Shown one piece after another: positions 30,029-39,366 of a stretch of 64,000 nucleotides of DNA. The DNA is taken from contig NZ_RARB01000007.1 in assembly GCF_003612015.1 (NCBI RefSeq), positions 124,562 through 188,561 on the forward strand, written 5' to 3'. The position numbers were made by a program, and so were the translations under genes. The stretch is from Pantoea piersonii (GTDB taxonomy: Bacteria; Pseudomonadota; Gammaproteobacteria; Enterobacterales; Enterobacteriaceae). The notes below the pieces were generated by a model. That model did no database searches. It had not been told where the DNA came from and saw only the letters and a program-made list of their open reading frames with translations. Numbering within the stretch: position 1 is the stretch's first letter; each line of letters begins with the position of its first letter.

Positions 30029-32476
30029 ATGAATGCTCCTTTCAACTATACGTCGCCGACACTGACGGTCGAAGCGTTGAAACACTCGATTGCCTATAAG
30101 CTGATGTTCACCATCGGTAAAGATCCATCCGTGGCGAACCAGCATGACTGGCTCAACGCCTCGCTGCTGGCGGTGCGCGACCGTATGGTGGAGCGCTGGT
30201 TGCGCTCCAGCCGCGCGCAGCTTTCGCAGGATGTACGTCAGGTTTACTACCTGTCGATGGAGTTTCTGCTGGGCCGGACGTTAGGCAATGCGTTGATGGC
30301 GATGGGCATTTATGACGATCTCAATCAGGCGCTGGATGAGATGGGGCTGAATCTTGCCGATCTGATGGAAGAAGAGAACGATCCCGGCCTCGGCAACGGC
30401 GGCCTCGGACGATTAGCCGCCTGTTTTCTCGATTCGCTCGCCACGCTGGGCCTGCCGGGACGCGGCTACGGCATTCGTTACGATTACGGCATGTTCAGAC
30501 AGAACATTATCGACGGCGAGCAAAAAGAGTCGCCCGATTACTGGCTGGAGTATGGCAACCCCTGGGAATTCCAGCGCTATAACACGCGCTACAAAGTGCG
30601 TTTCGGCGGCCGCATCCAGCATGAAGGAGCGAAAGTTCGCTGGCTGGAGACTGAAGAGATTGTCGCCATGGCTTACGATCAAATCATCCCCGGCTTCGAT
30701 ACCGACGCCACCAATACGCTGCGCCTGTGGGGCGCGCAGGCGAGCAACGAAATCAATCTCGGCAAGTTCAACGAGGGCGATTACTTTGCGGCGGTTGAAG
30801 ATAAAAACCACTCGGAAAACGTCTCGCGCGTGCTCTATCCCGACGATTCCACCTACTCAGGCCGGGAACTGCGTCTGCGGCAGGAGTATTTCCTGGTCTC
30901 CGCTACGGTGCAGGACATCCTTAACCGCCACTGGCAGATGCATAAGACCTGGGACAACCTGGCGGATAAGATCGCCATCCACCTTAACGATACCCACCCG
31001 GTGCTGGCGATCCCGGAGCTGATGCGTCTGTTGATCGACGATCATAAGTTTACCTGGGACGATGCGTTTGAAGTGACCTGCCAGGTCTTCTCCTACACCA
31101 ACCACACGCTGATGAGCGAGGCGCTGGAAACCTGGCCGGTAGAGATGATCGGCAAGATCCTGCCGCGGCATCTCGGTATTATCTTTGAGATTAATGACTA
31201 CTTCCTGAAGACGATTCAGGAGTACTACCCGGATGACTGGGATCTGCTGTCGCGCATCTCGATCATTGATGAAAACAATGGCCGCCGTATTCGTATGGCG
31301 TGGCTGGCGGTGGTGGTGAGCCACAAGGTCAACGGCGTTTCCGAGCTGCACTCTAACCTGATGGTACAGTCGCTGTTCGCTGACTTCGCTCGTCTGTTCC
31401 CGGGCCGCTTCTGCAACAAAACCAACGGCGTTACGCCGCGCCGCTGGCTGGCGCTGGCTAACCCTGCGCTGTCAGAACTGCTGGACGAAGAGATTGGCCG
31501 CACCTGGCGTACCGATCTCAGCCAGCTCGCCGAGTTGAACCAGAAGATCGACTATCCGGCGTTTATCGAAAAAGTGGCCGACGCCAAGTTTGATAACAAG
31601 CGTCGCCTGGCAGACTGGGTAGCGAAGAACATGGACGTGGTGCTCGATCCTAACGCGCTGTTCGACGTGCAGATCAAGCGTATCCACGAATATAAACGTC
31701 AGCTGCTGAACGTGCTGCACGTTATTACCCGCTATAACCGCATCAAGGCCGATCCCACCGCCGACTGGGTGCCGCGCGTCAATATCTTTGCAGGCAAGGC
31801 GGCTTCGGCCTACTACACGGCCAAGCATATCATTCACCTGATCAATGATGTGGCGAGCGTGATCAACAACGATCCGCAGGTGAAGAACAAGCTGAAGGTG
31901 GTGTTTATTCCCAACTACAGCGTGAGTCTGGCGCAGATCATTATTCCGGCGGCGGATCTCTCCGAGCAGATTTCGACGGCGGGGACCGAGGCATCGGGCA
32001 CCAGTAATATGAAATTCGCGCTTAACGGCGCGCTGACCATAGGGACGCTGGACGGCGCGAATGTCGAGATGCTTGAGCACATCGGCGAGGAGAATATCTT
32101 TATTTTCGGCAACACCACGCCGCAGGTCGAAGCATTGCGCGCTGGCGGCTATAACCCGCGTAAATATTATGAAGAGGATGCCGAGCTGCATCAGGTATTG
32201 ACGCAGATCGCTTCCGGCGTATTCAGCCCGCAGGAGCCAGGCCGCTACCGCAACCTGTTTGATTCGCTGGTGAACTTTGGCGATCACTATCAGCTGCTGG
32301 CGGATTACCGTAGCTATGTGGATACGCAGGATAAGGTGGATGAGCTCTATCGCAAACCGGAAGAGTGGCAGCGCCGCGCCGCGCTGAATATCGCCAATAT
32401 GGGCTATTTCTCATCTGACCGGACCATCCAGGAGTATGCGGATGAGATCTGGCATATCAAGCCGGTGAGGTTGTAG
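30029..32476 (+). CDS. glgP: Glycogen phosphorylase GlgP
   Basis: Pyridoxal-phosphate enzyme releasing glucose-1-phosphate from glycogen outer chains; 815 residues, equal to E. coli GlgP. Family stretches include [41 protein letters not shown] and the cofactor segment [20 protein letters not shown], whose Lys carries the cofactor. It is the last gene of glgBXCAP. Because malP is missing from this window, GlgP may also have to handle linear maltodextrins, an inference only. Confidence 0.97.
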   Translation: MNAPFNYTSPTLTVEALKHSIAYKLMFTIGKDPSVANQHDWLNASLLAVRDRMVERWLRSSRAQLSQDVRQVYYLSMEFLLGRTLGNALMAMGIYDDLNQALDEMGLNLADLMEEENDPGLGNGGLGRLAACFLDSLATLGLPGRGYGIRYDYGMFRQNIIDGEQKESPDYWLEYGNPWEFQRYNTRYKVRFGGRIQHEGAKVRWLETEEIVAMAYDQIIPGFDTDATNTLRLWGAQASNEINLGKFNEGDYFAAVEDKNHSENVSRVLYPDDSTYSGRELRLRQEYFLVSATVQDILNRHWQMHKTWDNLADKIAIHLNDTHPVLAIPELMRLLIDDHKFTWDDAFEVTCQVFSYTNHTLMSEALETWPVEMIGKILPRHLGIIFEINDYFLKTIQEYYPDDWDLLSRISIIDENNGRRIRMAWLAVVVSHKVNGVSELHSNLMVQSLFADFARLFPGRFCNKTNGVTPRRWLALANPALSELLDEEIGRTWRTDLSQLAELNQKIDYPAFIEKVADAKFDNKRRLADWVAKNMDVVLDPNALFDVQIKRIHEYKRQLLNVLHVITRYNRIKADPTADWVPRVNIFAGKAASAYYTAKHIIHLINDVASVINNDPQVKNKLKVVFIPNYSVSLAQIIIPAADLSEQISTAGTEASGTSNMKFALNGALTIGTLDGANVEMLEHIGEENIFIFGNTTPQVEALRAGGYNPRKYYEEDAELHQVLTQIASGVFSPQEPGRYRNLFDSLVNFGDHYQLLADYRSYVDTQDKVDELYRKPEEWQRRAALNIANMGYFSSDRTIQEYADEIWHIKPVRL

Positions 32477-32480
32477 TTAT

Positions 32481-32502
32481 CGAGCGGGCGAAAGCCCGCT
32501 CG
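32481..32502 (+). terminator. Terminator after glgP
   Basis: CGAGCGGGC and GCCCGCTCG form a 9-base-pair stem closed by a stable GAAA tetraloop. The tail is CTTATCTT rather than a pure T-run. Confidence 0.75.
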
Positions 32503-32548
32503 CTTATCTTCTGTCGCGTAGCGCATCTTAACCGCCTGCGCCACGGGC

Positions 32549-32578
32549 AAAAAAAACGGGGCCGTTGCCCCGTTTTTT
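32549..32578. terminator. Terminator after glpD
   Basis: ACGGGGC and GCCCCGT with a CGTT loop, flanked by A-runs on the left and T6 on the right. On the minus strand the stem is followed by T-rich sequence, so it terminates glpD and can also act on readthrough from glgP. Confidence 0.9.
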
Positions 32579-32580
32579 CT

Positions 32581-34089
32581 TTAGCTTGCCAGCGACAGGC
32601 TGGGTTTCTGGCTATGCGTTGCCAGCCATTCCGCTACGCGCGCCTGCTGGGCTTCAGTCAGCCACATTCCTTGCTTGGTACGGCGCCAGATAGCGTCATC
32701 CAGTTCGCGTACCCATTCGTTCTGCACCAGATAGCGCAGCTCGGCTTCATAGAAATCATGGCCAAAGTTCTCGCCCAGATCTTCAAGACGCGTTGCGCCT
32801 TCGAGCAGCGTTTCGGTGTTGCTGCCGTAGGTGCGGGCGAAGTGACGCGCCATGCCTTCGGTGATAAACGGATAACGACGACGCAGGCTGGCGGCGTAAT
32901 CTTCACGGGTACCGGCGATATCGCCGCCCGGCAGCACGCAGTTTTTCGTCCATGCCGGCCCGGCATTCGGGAAATACTTCGTCAGTTTTTCCAGCGCATG
33001 CTCCGCCAGTTTACGGTAGGTGGTCAGCTTGCCGCCAAATACCGACAGCAGCGGCGCCTGGCCATTATCGTCACGCACGTCCAGCGTATAGTCGCGGGTA
33101 ATCGCCTGCGGCGAATCCGATTCGTCATCACACAGCGGACGCACGCCGGAGTAGGTCCAGACTATGTCGTTACGCGCCAGCTGTTTCTTAAAGTGGCTGT
33201 TGTAAATCTTGAGCAGGTAGTCGATCTCGCTCTCTTCGATTTTGACGTTTTTCGGATCGCCTTTGTACTCCACATCGGTGGTGCCGATGATGGAGAAATC
33301 GTCCATCCACGGGATAACAAACACGATACGGTTATCTTCGTTCTGCAGAATGTAAGACTGCTTCTCGTTGTGAACGCGCGGCACCACAATGTGGCTGCCT
33401 TTGATCAGACGGATGCCGTAAGGCGATTTCAGCTTCAGACCGTCATCGAAGAACTGTTTAACCCACGGACCAGCCGCATTGACCAGCGCTTTCGCGCGCC
33501 AGCTATAGGTTTTGCCGCTGTCGATATCTTCGGCTTCCACCATCCACAGGCCATTTTCGCGCCAGGCGCGCGTAACGCGAGTGCGGGTACGTACTTCGCC
33601 GCCGCGCTTAACCACTTCCTGCGCGTTCAGCACTACCAGGCGCGCATCGTCTACCCAGCAGTCGGAATATTCGAAACCGCGCGTAATTTCCGGCTTGAGG
33701 GCCGAATCCGCGCCAAAACGCAGGCTTTTACTGCCCGGCAGGCTGGTGCGTTTGCCAAGGTGGTCGTATAAAAACAGGCCGGTGCGAATCATCCACGCCG
33801 GGCGCAGATGCGGACGGTGCGGCAGACGGAAGCGCATCGGGAAGGCAATATGCGGTGCCATTTTCAACAGAACTTCACGTTCAGCCAGCGCTTCGCTGAC
33901 CAGACGGAATTCATAGTGCTCAAGGTAGCGCAGGCCGCCGTGAATCAGCTTGGAACTGGCGGAAGAGGTCGCGCAAGCCAGGTCCCGCGCCTCCAGCATC
34001 AGCACTGACAGGCCGCGTCCTGCAGCGTCCGCTGCAATACCGGCACCGTTGATGCCGCCGCCGATCACGATCAGGTCTTTGGTTTCCAC
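32581..34089 (-). CDS. glpD: Aerobic glycerol-3-phosphate dehydrogenase GlpD
   Basis: FAD enzyme at the inner membrane oxidising sn-glycerol-3-phosphate to dihydroxyacetone phosphate and reducing ubiquinone. The 502-residue product opens with METKDLIVIGGGINGAGIA, the FAD-binding GGGxxG motif. It also has SSKLIHGGLRYLEHYEF and the C-terminal block SVFGGKLTTYRKLAE. The upstream region contains two GlpR operators, and glpR lies in the divergent glpEGR operon. It links to the ugp system, which supplies glycerol-3-phosphate. Confidence 0.97.
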   Translation of the reverse strand: METKDLIVIGGGINGAGIAADAAGRGLSVLMLEARDLACATSSASSKLIHGGLRYLEHYEFRLVSEALAEREVLLKMAPHIAFPMRFRLPHRPHLRPAWMIRTGLFLYDHLGKRTSLPGSKSLRFGADSALKPEITRGFEYSDCWVDDARLVVLNAQEVVKRGGEVRTRTRVTRAWRENGLWMVEAEDIDSGKTYSWRAKALVNAAGPWVKQFFDDGLKLKSPYGIRLIKGSHIVVPRVHNEKQSYILQNEDNRIVFVIPWMDDFSIIGTTDVEYKGDPKNVKIEESEIDYLLKIYNSHFKKQLARNDIVWTYSGVRPLCDDESDSPQAITRDYTLDVRDDNGQAPLLSVFGGKLTTYRKLAEHALEKLTKYFPNAGPAWTKNCVLPGGDIAGTREDYAASLRRRYPFITEGMARHFARTYGSNTETLLEGATRLEDLGENFGHDFYEAELRYLVQNEWVRELDDAIWRRTKQGMWLTEAQQARVAEWLATHSQKPSLSLAS

Positions 34090-34102
34090 GTCATCTCCTC
34101 CG

Positions 34103-34120
34103 ATGTTCGGAATAGTTCAT
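34103..34120. promoter_or_regulatory. GlpR operator 1 before glpD
   Basis: ATGTTCGGAATAGTTCAT, an imperfect palindrome fitting the GlpR recognition pattern WATKYTCGWW in both halves. It lies 14 bases upstream of the glpD start codon. Confidence 0.75.
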
Positions 34121-34122
34121 TA

Positions 34123-34140
34123 ATGTTCGTTTTCGAGCAT
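34123..34140. promoter_or_regulatory. GlpR operator 2 before glpD
   Basis: ATGTTCGTTTTCGAGCAT, ATGTTCG opposed to ATGCTCG on the other strand. It starts exactly 20 bases from operator 1, about two helical turns, suggesting cooperative GlpR binding. Confidence 0.85.
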
Positions 34141-34197
34141 AATCATAATCGCAAACCAACATTGATGCCAGTGTTTAACGCGGTAAAAACATTTTAG

Positions 34198-34213
34198 CGT
34201 GATATAGCTAACA
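34198..34213. promoter_or_regulatory. CRP-like site between glpD and glpE
   Basis: CGTGA-N6-TAACA matches 8 of 10 conserved CRP half-site positions. It lies between the divergent glpD and glpEGR, both subject to catabolite control in E. coli. A weak call. Confidence 0.4.
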
Positions 34214-34316
34214 TTCTTGCTGAGAAATAAATACATAGCCGGACACTTTGTCAGGTTATTGAGGCTGCTTATCAGGTTACACTAGGCGGTAATTGTGTCG
34301 TCCTAACGAGAGAATC

Positions 34317-34643
34317 ATGGAAACCTTCGAATGCATTAACGTTCAGCAGGCCAGCGAGCATCTGGCGCAAGGCGCGCTGCTGGTCGATATTCGCGATCCG
34401 CAGAGCTTTGCGCTCGGCCATGCGGAAAACGCACAGCACCTGAGCAACGGCAACCTTAATGAGTTCCTCTCCAGCGCCAGCCGCGAGCTGCCGGTACTGG
34501 TGATGTGCTATCACGGCAACAGCAGCAAAGGGGCCGCGCAGTATCTGCTGAGTCAGGGCTTCCGCGCAGCCTACAGCATTGACGGCGGTTTCGACGCCTG
34601 GCGCGCCGCGTTCCCAGAGCAGGTTGTCGACGGCGGCCTGTGA
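34317..34643 (+). CDS. glpE: Thiosulfate sulfurtransferase GlpE
   Basis: Single-domain rhodanese that transfers sulfur from thiosulfate to cyanide or thioredoxin. The 108-residue length matches E. coli GlpE. The active-site Cys64 lies in the loop [14 protein letters not shown], and the CH2A-type motif [14 protein letters not shown] lies near the N-terminus. The ATG at 34317 follows AACGAGAG; an in-frame ATG at 34293 would add eight residues. First gene of glpEGR, 30 bases before glpG. Confidence 0.94.
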   Translation: METFECINVQQASEHLAQGALLVDIRDPQSFALGHAENAQHLSNGNLNEFLSSASRELPVLVMCYHGNSSKGAAQYLLSQGFRAAYSIDGGFDAWRAAFPEQVVDGGL

Positions 34644-34673
34644 GCTACGCCCGATGTACAAGGAGAGTGATTA

Positions 34674-35501
34674 ATGGTGCGCATTACGCAGTTTAATAAC
34701 CCGCGCATGGCGCAGGCGTTTGTCGACTATATGGCGACGCGCGGCGTCACGCTGCGAATCGAACATGACGGCCATTACGTGATCCTGCTTGATAACGAGG
34801 GCCAGCTTGAAATGGTCGAAAACGAACTTCAGCAGTTCGTTCGGCAGCCTGACCATCCGCGCTATCAGGCCGCAAGCTGGCATACCGGCAATACGAAAAG
34901 CGGCCTGCGCTATGAGCGCAGCAATTTATGGGCGAATATTCGCGATCGCGCCGGTCCGCTCACCATGACCGTTCTTTTTGCCTGCGTCGCGGTATTTATT
35001 CTGATGCAGATTTTTGGCGATCAGACGGTGCTGCTGTGGCTGAGCTGGCCGGACGGGCCGGGACAATATATTCAGGTGTGGCGCTGGTTCAGCCATGCGC
35101 TGCTGCACTTTTCGCTGCTGCATATCCTTTTTAACCTGATGTGGTGGTGGTATCTCGGCGGCGCGGTGGAGAAACGGCTCGGCAGCGGCAAGCTGTTCGT
35201 CATTATGCTGATCTCGGCGCTGCTCAGCGGCTTTGTGCAGGCAAAATTTAGCGGTATCTGGTTCGGCGGTTTGTCGGGCGTGGTTTACGCGCTGATGGGC
35301 TACTGCTGGCTGCGCGGCGAGCGCGACCCCGAAAGCGGCGTCTATCTGGAACGCGGACTGATTGGTTTCGCTATTGTATGGCTGGTGATCGGCTGGTATG
35401 GCGCGTTCGGGCTCGCCATCGCCAACGGCGCCCATGTCGCCGGTCTGCTGGTCGGGCTGGCGATGGCGTTTGTCGATACCCGTGCAGTACGGCGTCGTTA
35501 G
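34674..35501 (+). CDS. glpG: Rhomboid intramembrane serine protease GlpG
   Basis: Cleaves membrane proteins within the bilayer, including orphan components in E. coli. The 275-residue protein has a cytoplasmic N-terminal domain of about 90 residues, then six membrane segments. The catalytic Ser201 lies in [13 protein letters not shown] (GxSG) and His254 in [11 protein letters not shown], identical to E. coli numbering. The conserved loop-1 WR motif appears in [18 protein letters not shown]. It lies in glpEGR; AAGGAGAG precedes the start. Confidence 0.97.
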   Translation: MVRITQFNNPRMAQAFVDYMATRGVTLRIEHDGHYVILLDNEGQLEMVENELQQFVRQPDHPRYQAASWHTGNTKSGLRYERSNLWANIRDRAGPLTMTVLFACVAVFILMQIFGDQTVLLWLSWPDGPGQYIQVWRWFSHALLHFSLLHILFNLMWWWYLGGAVEKRLGSGKLFVIMLISALLSGFVQAKFSGIWFGGLSGVVYALMGYCWLRGERDPESGVYLERGLIGFAIVWLVIGWYGAFGLAIANGAHVAGLLVGLAMAFVDTRAVRRR

Positions 35502-35533
35502 CGCCGGATAAAAGAAAAAAACAGGAGAGTAAT

Positions 35534-36292
35534 GTGAAGCAGACGCAACGTCATGACGCCATTATCGATCTGGTCCGGCGTCAGGGATATGTCAGTACCG
35601 AAGAGCTGGTAGAACATTTTGAAGTAAGCCCGCAGACCATCCGTCGCGACCTTAACGACCTCGCCGACCAAAATAAAATTCAGCGCCACCACGGCGGCGC
35701 AGCACTGCCTTCCAGCTCTGAAAATACCGCCTGGCAAGAGCGTAAAATGATGTGGTCAGCGGAGAAAGCGCGTATCGCCGAGCGCGTCGCCAGCGAAATT
35801 CCCGACGGCGCGACGCTGTTTATTGATATCGGCACCACGCCTGAAGCGGTGGCCTATGCGCTGCTTAACCATAAAAATCTGCGCGTGGTAACCAACAATA
35901 TCAACGTGGCGACGCTGCTGATGTGTAAGCCCGATTTTCGATTGATTATCGCAGGCGGTGAAGTGCGTACGCGCGACGGTGGCATTATGGGCGAGGCGAC
36001 GCTCGACTTTATCTCTCAGTTCCGCCTCGATTACGGCATCCTTGGCATTAGCGGCATTGATATGGATGGCTCGCTGCTGGAGTTTGACTACCACGAGGTG
36101 CGCACCAAACGCGCCATTATCGAGAATTCCCGCTGTGTAATGCTGGTTGTCGACCATTCGAAATTTGGCCGCAACGCCATGGTGAACCTGGGCAATATGG
36201 GGCTAATCGATCAGCTTTACACTGATAAGCAGCCGCCCGCCAGCATCATGAAGGTAATTGAGCAGCACGAGGTTCAGCTCGAACTCTGCTAA
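35534..36292 (+). CDS. glpR: Glycerol-3-phosphate regulon repressor GlpR
   Basis: DeoR-family repressor of the glp regulon, released by glycerol-3-phosphate. The start is GTG at 35534, placed eight bases after AGGAGAG, giving a 252-residue protein beginning (M)KQTQRHDAIIDLV as in E. coli. ATG starts further upstream lie inside glpG. The N-terminal helix-turn-helix is STEELVEHFEVSPQTIRRDL; the C-terminal DeoRC sensor domain contains TLFIDIGTTPEAVA. Two matching operators lie in front of glpD. Confidence 0.96.
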   Translation: MKQTQRHDAIIDLVRRQGYVSTEELVEHFEVSPQTIRRDLNDLADQNKIQRHHGGAALPSSSENTAWQERKMMWSAEKARIAERVASEIPDGATLFIDIGTTPEAVAYALLNHKNLRVVTNNINVATLLMCKPDFRLIIAGGEVRTRDGGIMGEATLDFISQFRLDYGILGISGIDMDGSLLEFDYHEVRTKRAIIENSRCVMLVVDHSKFGRNAMVNLGNMGLIDQLYTDKQPPASIMKVIEQHEVQLELC

Positions 36293-36351
36293 TTCCTCGG
36301 TCGCAAGCGGCAGCGCCCTTGCATAGCGCAAAAGCGAGCGCTGTCATAAAT

Positions 36352-36375
36352 ACGCACCTCATCCCTGAGGTGCGT
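36352..36375 (+). terminator. Hairpin after glpR
   Basis: ACGCACCTCA and TGAGGTGCGT form a 10-base-pair stem with a TCCC loop; no T-run follows, so it may be a weak terminator. Confidence 0.6.
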
Positions 36376-36404
36376 CTGTCGCCGGACCAGCATTCTGGGT
36401 TGTA

Positions 36405-36425
36405 AAAAACGCAGCCCGCGTTTTT
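36405..36425. terminator. Second terminator-like hairpin before malQ
   Basis: AAAAACGC, loop AGCCC and GCGTTTTT. The stem itself ends in the T-run, so it could terminate in either direction. Confidence 0.6.
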
Positions 36426-36619
36426 GTTCCTGTGCGGGATGCCTTATGCTTCGCGCGCTTTCGCCGCTCAGGCGGGCGTTTTTCTTTGTTTCCTGTCGAT
36501 TTTTTCCCCACTGCCGTCTTTACTTAATGCTCTGTTTGCCTGCGCGCCGAAAAGGTATGCCGCAGATAGTGATTACATCGCAACTCAATGGCTTTGGATC
36601 GAAACGCTAAGGGGAGAGC

Positions 36620-38692
36620 ATGAAAGAGAGCGCACTGGATCGCGCGGCAGTAGCCGCCGGAATTTCTCTGACCTATACCAACGCCAAAGGCGAGCCGGAA
36701 GCCATCAGCGACGAAACCAAAACGGCGCTGCTGGCGGTGATGGGCGATCCCAGAAAAGAGAAGGGCGCGCCGCTGCCGCCGGTACAGGTATTTAGCGGCG
36801 GAGCCGCGCGGCAGCTTAACCCGGAAGGGCGCGGCCTCTATCAGTGGCGGCTGCGCAGCGAGAAGGGCCGCGAGTTTAGCGGTGAACTTCAGGCGGGCGA
36901 GCCTTTTACACTGCCGTCGCCGCTCGGTCACGGCTACCACCAGCTGACGCTGAGCAAAGGTAAGCAACAGTGGCAGACACGCATTATCCTTACGCCGCGC
37001 CGCTGCTGGCTGCCGGAACCGCTGCGCAACGGCGAGAAACGCTGGGGCGCGCTGGTACAGCTTTATACCGTGCGTTCCGCCGATAACTGGGGCATCGGCG
37101 ATTTTGGCGACTTGCAGCAGCTTCTGGAGCAGGTTGCGCGTCAGGGCGGCGATTTCGTCGGGCTCAATCCGCTGCACGCGCTCTATCCCGCTACGCCAGA
37201 TTTCGCCAGCCCCTACAGTCCCTCTTCCCGACGCTGGCTCAATATTATCTATATCAGCGTGGCGCAGCTGGAGGATTTCCAGCAGAGCGCGGCGGCACAG
37301 AAGTGGTGGAAATCGGCAAAAACCCAGCGCGCGCTGGCGAAAGCGCGCGATAGCGAGTTTGTCGACTACGCGGCGGTGATGGCGCTGAAGCTCGCCGCGC
37401 TGCGTCACGCCTGGGCGCAGTTCAGCCTGCGCGCCGATGATGACGCGCAGCGGCAGGCGTTTGCGGATTTCGTGCGCGACGGCGGCGACAGCCTGCGTTA
37501 TCAGGCGGCCTACGACGGCCTGCAGGCGGAACGGCGCAGCGAAGATGCGCAGGCCTGGGGCTGGCCCGCCTGGCCGGAAAGCTGGCGCAACAGCCAGTCG
37601 CCCGAGGTGCAGCGCTGGTGCGAGGCGCATGAAGATGAGATCGCATTCTGGCAATGGCTGCAGTGGCTGGCGCAAACCCAGTTTGCTCAGTGCTGGGCGC
37701 GCAGCCAGGCGCTGAAGATGACGGTGGGGCTGTATCGCGACCTGGCGGTGGGCGTGGCGGAAGGCAGCGCAGAAACCTGGCACGATCCCGAACTCTATCG
37801 GCTTGAGGCCTCAGTCGGTGCGCCGCCGGATCGCCTCGGACCGCTGGGGCAAAACTGGGGGCTGCCGCCGATGGATCCGCACGTGATGCGCGCGCGCGGC
37901 TATCAGCCCTTTATCGACATGCTGCGCGCCAATATGCGCGACTGTGGCGCGCTGCGCATCGATCACGTTATGGCGCTGCTGCGGCTGTGGTGGGTGCCGA
38001 AAGGGGAAAACGCCGATAAAGGCGCCTACGTCAGCTATCCGGTGCAGGATCTGCTGGGCATTCTGGCACTGGAGAGTCAGCGCCATCGCTGCATGGTGAT
38101 TGGCGAGGATCTCGGTACGGTTCCGCCGGAAATTGTCGGCCTGCTGCGCGCCAGCGGCGTTTTTTCCTGGAAGGTGATGTGGTTTGAGCAGCAGCGTGAC
38201 GGCAGCTATCGTCTGCCCGGCGACTACCCGCGTCAGTCGATCGCCAGCGCCAGCACGCACGATCTGCCGACGCTGAGCGGCTTCTGGAGCGCAGGCGATT
38301 TCGCGCTGGGGGAAAAGCTGAAGCTTTATCCCGGCAAAGAGGTGTTGCAGTCGCTGCACGAGCAACGGGCGAAGCAGAAGCAGGCGCTGCTGGATGCGCT
38401 GCATAAAGCGGGCGTGATGCCGGCGCGCAGCGCGCGCCAGGCCGATAAGCTGGAGATGACGCCTGCGCTTAACCTGGCGATGCATAAATTTCTGGCGGCA
38501 ACCGGCAGTGCGCTGCTTGGCCTGCAGCCAGAGGACTGGACAGGCATGACCACGCCGGTCAACGTGCCAGGTACCGTCGATCAATACCCTAACTGGCGAC
38601 GCAAGCTAACGCAGCCGCTGGAGACGATTTTTACGGATAAAGAGGTAACAAAGCTGTTGAAGGCGGTAAGTCAGACGCGAAAAGGCAAGTAA
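36620..38692 (+). CDS. malQ: 4-alpha-glucanotransferase (amylomaltase) MalQ
   Basis: GH77 disproportionating enzyme transferring glucan segments between maltodextrins. The 690-residue protein has the catalytic Asp in LRIDHVMAL, the acid/base Glu in IGEDLGTVPPE and the third Asp in SASTHDLPTLSGFW. The long N-terminal region typical of enterobacterial MalQ is present. It follows AAGGGGAGAGC. malP and malT, its partners in E. coli, are absent here. It may process oligosaccharides from GlgX together with GlgP. The 11-base-pair hairpin that follows separates it from convergent nfuA. Confidence 0.96.
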   Translation: MKESALDRAAVAAGISLTYTNAKGEPEAISDETKTALLAVMGDPRKEKGAPLPPVQVFSGGAARQLNPEGRGLYQWRLRSEKGREFSGELQAGEPFTLPSPLGHGYHQLTLSKGKQQWQTRIILTPRRCWLPEPLRNGEKRWGALVQLYTVRSADNWGIGDFGDLQQLLEQVARQGGDFVGLNPLHALYPATPDFASPYSPSSRRWLNIIYISVAQLEDFQQSAAAQKWWKSAKTQRALAKARDSEFVDYAAVMALKLAALRHAWAQFSLRADDDAQRQAFADFVRDGGDSLRYQAAYDGLQAERRSEDAQAWGWPAWPESWRNSQSPEVQRWCEAHEDEIAFWQWLQWLAQTQFAQCWARSQALKMTVGLYRDLAVGVAEGSAETWHDPELYRLEASVGAPPDRLGPLGQNWGLPPMDPHVMRARGYQPFIDMLRANMRDCGALRIDHVMALLRLWWVPKGENADKGAYVSYPVQDLLGILALESQRHRCMVIGEDLGTVPPEIVGLLRASGVFSWKVMWFEQQRDGSYRLPGDYPRQSIASASTHDLPTLSGFWSAGDFALGEKLKLYPGKEVLQSLHEQRAKQKQALLDALHKAGVMPARSARQADKLEMTPALNLAMHKFLAATGSALLGLQPEDWTGMTTPVNVPGTVDQYPNWRRKLTQPLETIFTDKEVTKLLKAVSQTRKGK

Positions 38693-38699
38693 CGGAGAG

Positions 38700-38726
38700 C
38701 GCGCGACAGTCAACGACTGTCGCGCG
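38700..38726. terminator. Hairpin between malQ and nfuA
   Basis: CGCGCGACAGT and ACTGTCGCGCG form an 11-base-pair stem with a CAACG loop. No T-run on either strand; placed between convergent stops. Confidence 0.6.
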
Positions 38727-38732
38727 GAGATA

Positions 38733-39308
38733 TTAGTAGTAGGAGTGTTCGCCGCGCTGGTGCTCGGTGAGATCGCGGACGCCTTTCAGCTCCGGGAAAG
38801 CGGCCAGCAGCTCTTTTTCGATGCCATCTTTCAGGGTGACGTCGATCATGGAGCAGCCGTTACAGCCGCCGCCGAACTGCAGAATGGCGAAGCCGTCTTC
38901 GGTGATCTCCATCAGCGACACGCGGCCGCCGTGACCAGCCAGCTGTGGGTTGATCTGCGCCTGCAGCAGATACTCAACGCGCTCTGTCAGCGGCGCGTCA
39001 TCAGAGACCTTACGCATTTTGGCGTTTGGCGCTTTCAGCGTCAGCTGCGAGCCGAGGTTATCAGTAACGAAGTCGATTTCGGCGTCTTCCAGATAAGGCG
39101 CGCTCAGCTCGTCAACATAGGCTGAGAGCTTCTCGAACTTCAGTTCCGTGTCGGTCGCTTCTACCGCGTCAGGCGGGCAGTAAGAGACGCCGCACTCGGC
39201 GGTCGGCGTACCCGGGTTAATGACGAATACGCGAATCTGGGTGCCATCTTCCTGTTTTGACAGCAGTTTAGCGAAGTGCTCCTGGGCAGAGTCTGTAATT
39301 CGGATCAT
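38733..39308 (-). CDS. nfuA: Fe/S biogenesis protein NfuA
   Basis: Carrier delivering [4Fe-4S] clusters to apo-proteins, important under iron limitation and oxidative stress. The 191-residue protein equals E. coli NfuA. It has an N-terminal degenerate A-type domain (about 1-95) and a C-terminal Nfu domain. Cluster ligands Cys149 and Cys152 lie in [12 protein letters not shown]. An IscR-type box covers the promoter directly upstream. It lies downstream of gntX in the same direction, 58 bases apart. Confidence 0.97.
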   Translation of the reverse strand: MIRITDSAQEHFAKLLSKQEDGTQIRVFVINPGTPTAECGVSYCPPDAVEATDTELKFEKLSAYVDELSAPYLEDAEIDFVTDNLGSQLTLKAPNAKMRKVSDDAPLTERVEYLLQAQINPQLAGHGGRVSLMEITEDGFAILQFGGGCNGCSMIDVTLKDGIEKELLAAFPELKGVRDLTEHQRGEHSYY

Positions 39309-39320
39309 GGCAATTGCTCA

Positions 39321-39345
39321 ATAGTTGACTAATTTAGTTGGTTAT
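39321..39345 (-). promoter_or_regulatory. IscR type 1 box in front of nfuA
   Basis: The 25 bases, read on the minus strand as ATAACCAACTAAATTAG then TCAACTAT, match 23 of 25 positions of the type 1 IscR consensus. The site ends 13 bases before the nfuA start codon. It indicates control of nfuA by the Fe-S sensing repressor IscR. Confidence 0.82.
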
Positions 39346-39366
39346 AATACGCCCATCACCAACGCT

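Larger units (their letters stand above)
36293..36619. other. Intergenic region between glpR and malQ
   Basis: 327 bases with no gene I can support. It holds two hairpins after glpR and the malQ leader. I looked for MalT boxes (GGGGATGAGG type) and see none. In E. coli the rtc genes, malT and malP occupy this position; no remnants are readable here. Confidence 0.6.

Noticed and set aside
36293..36619. MalT-dependent promoter before malQ
   Set aside because: No GGGGATGAGG-type box could be found on either strand.
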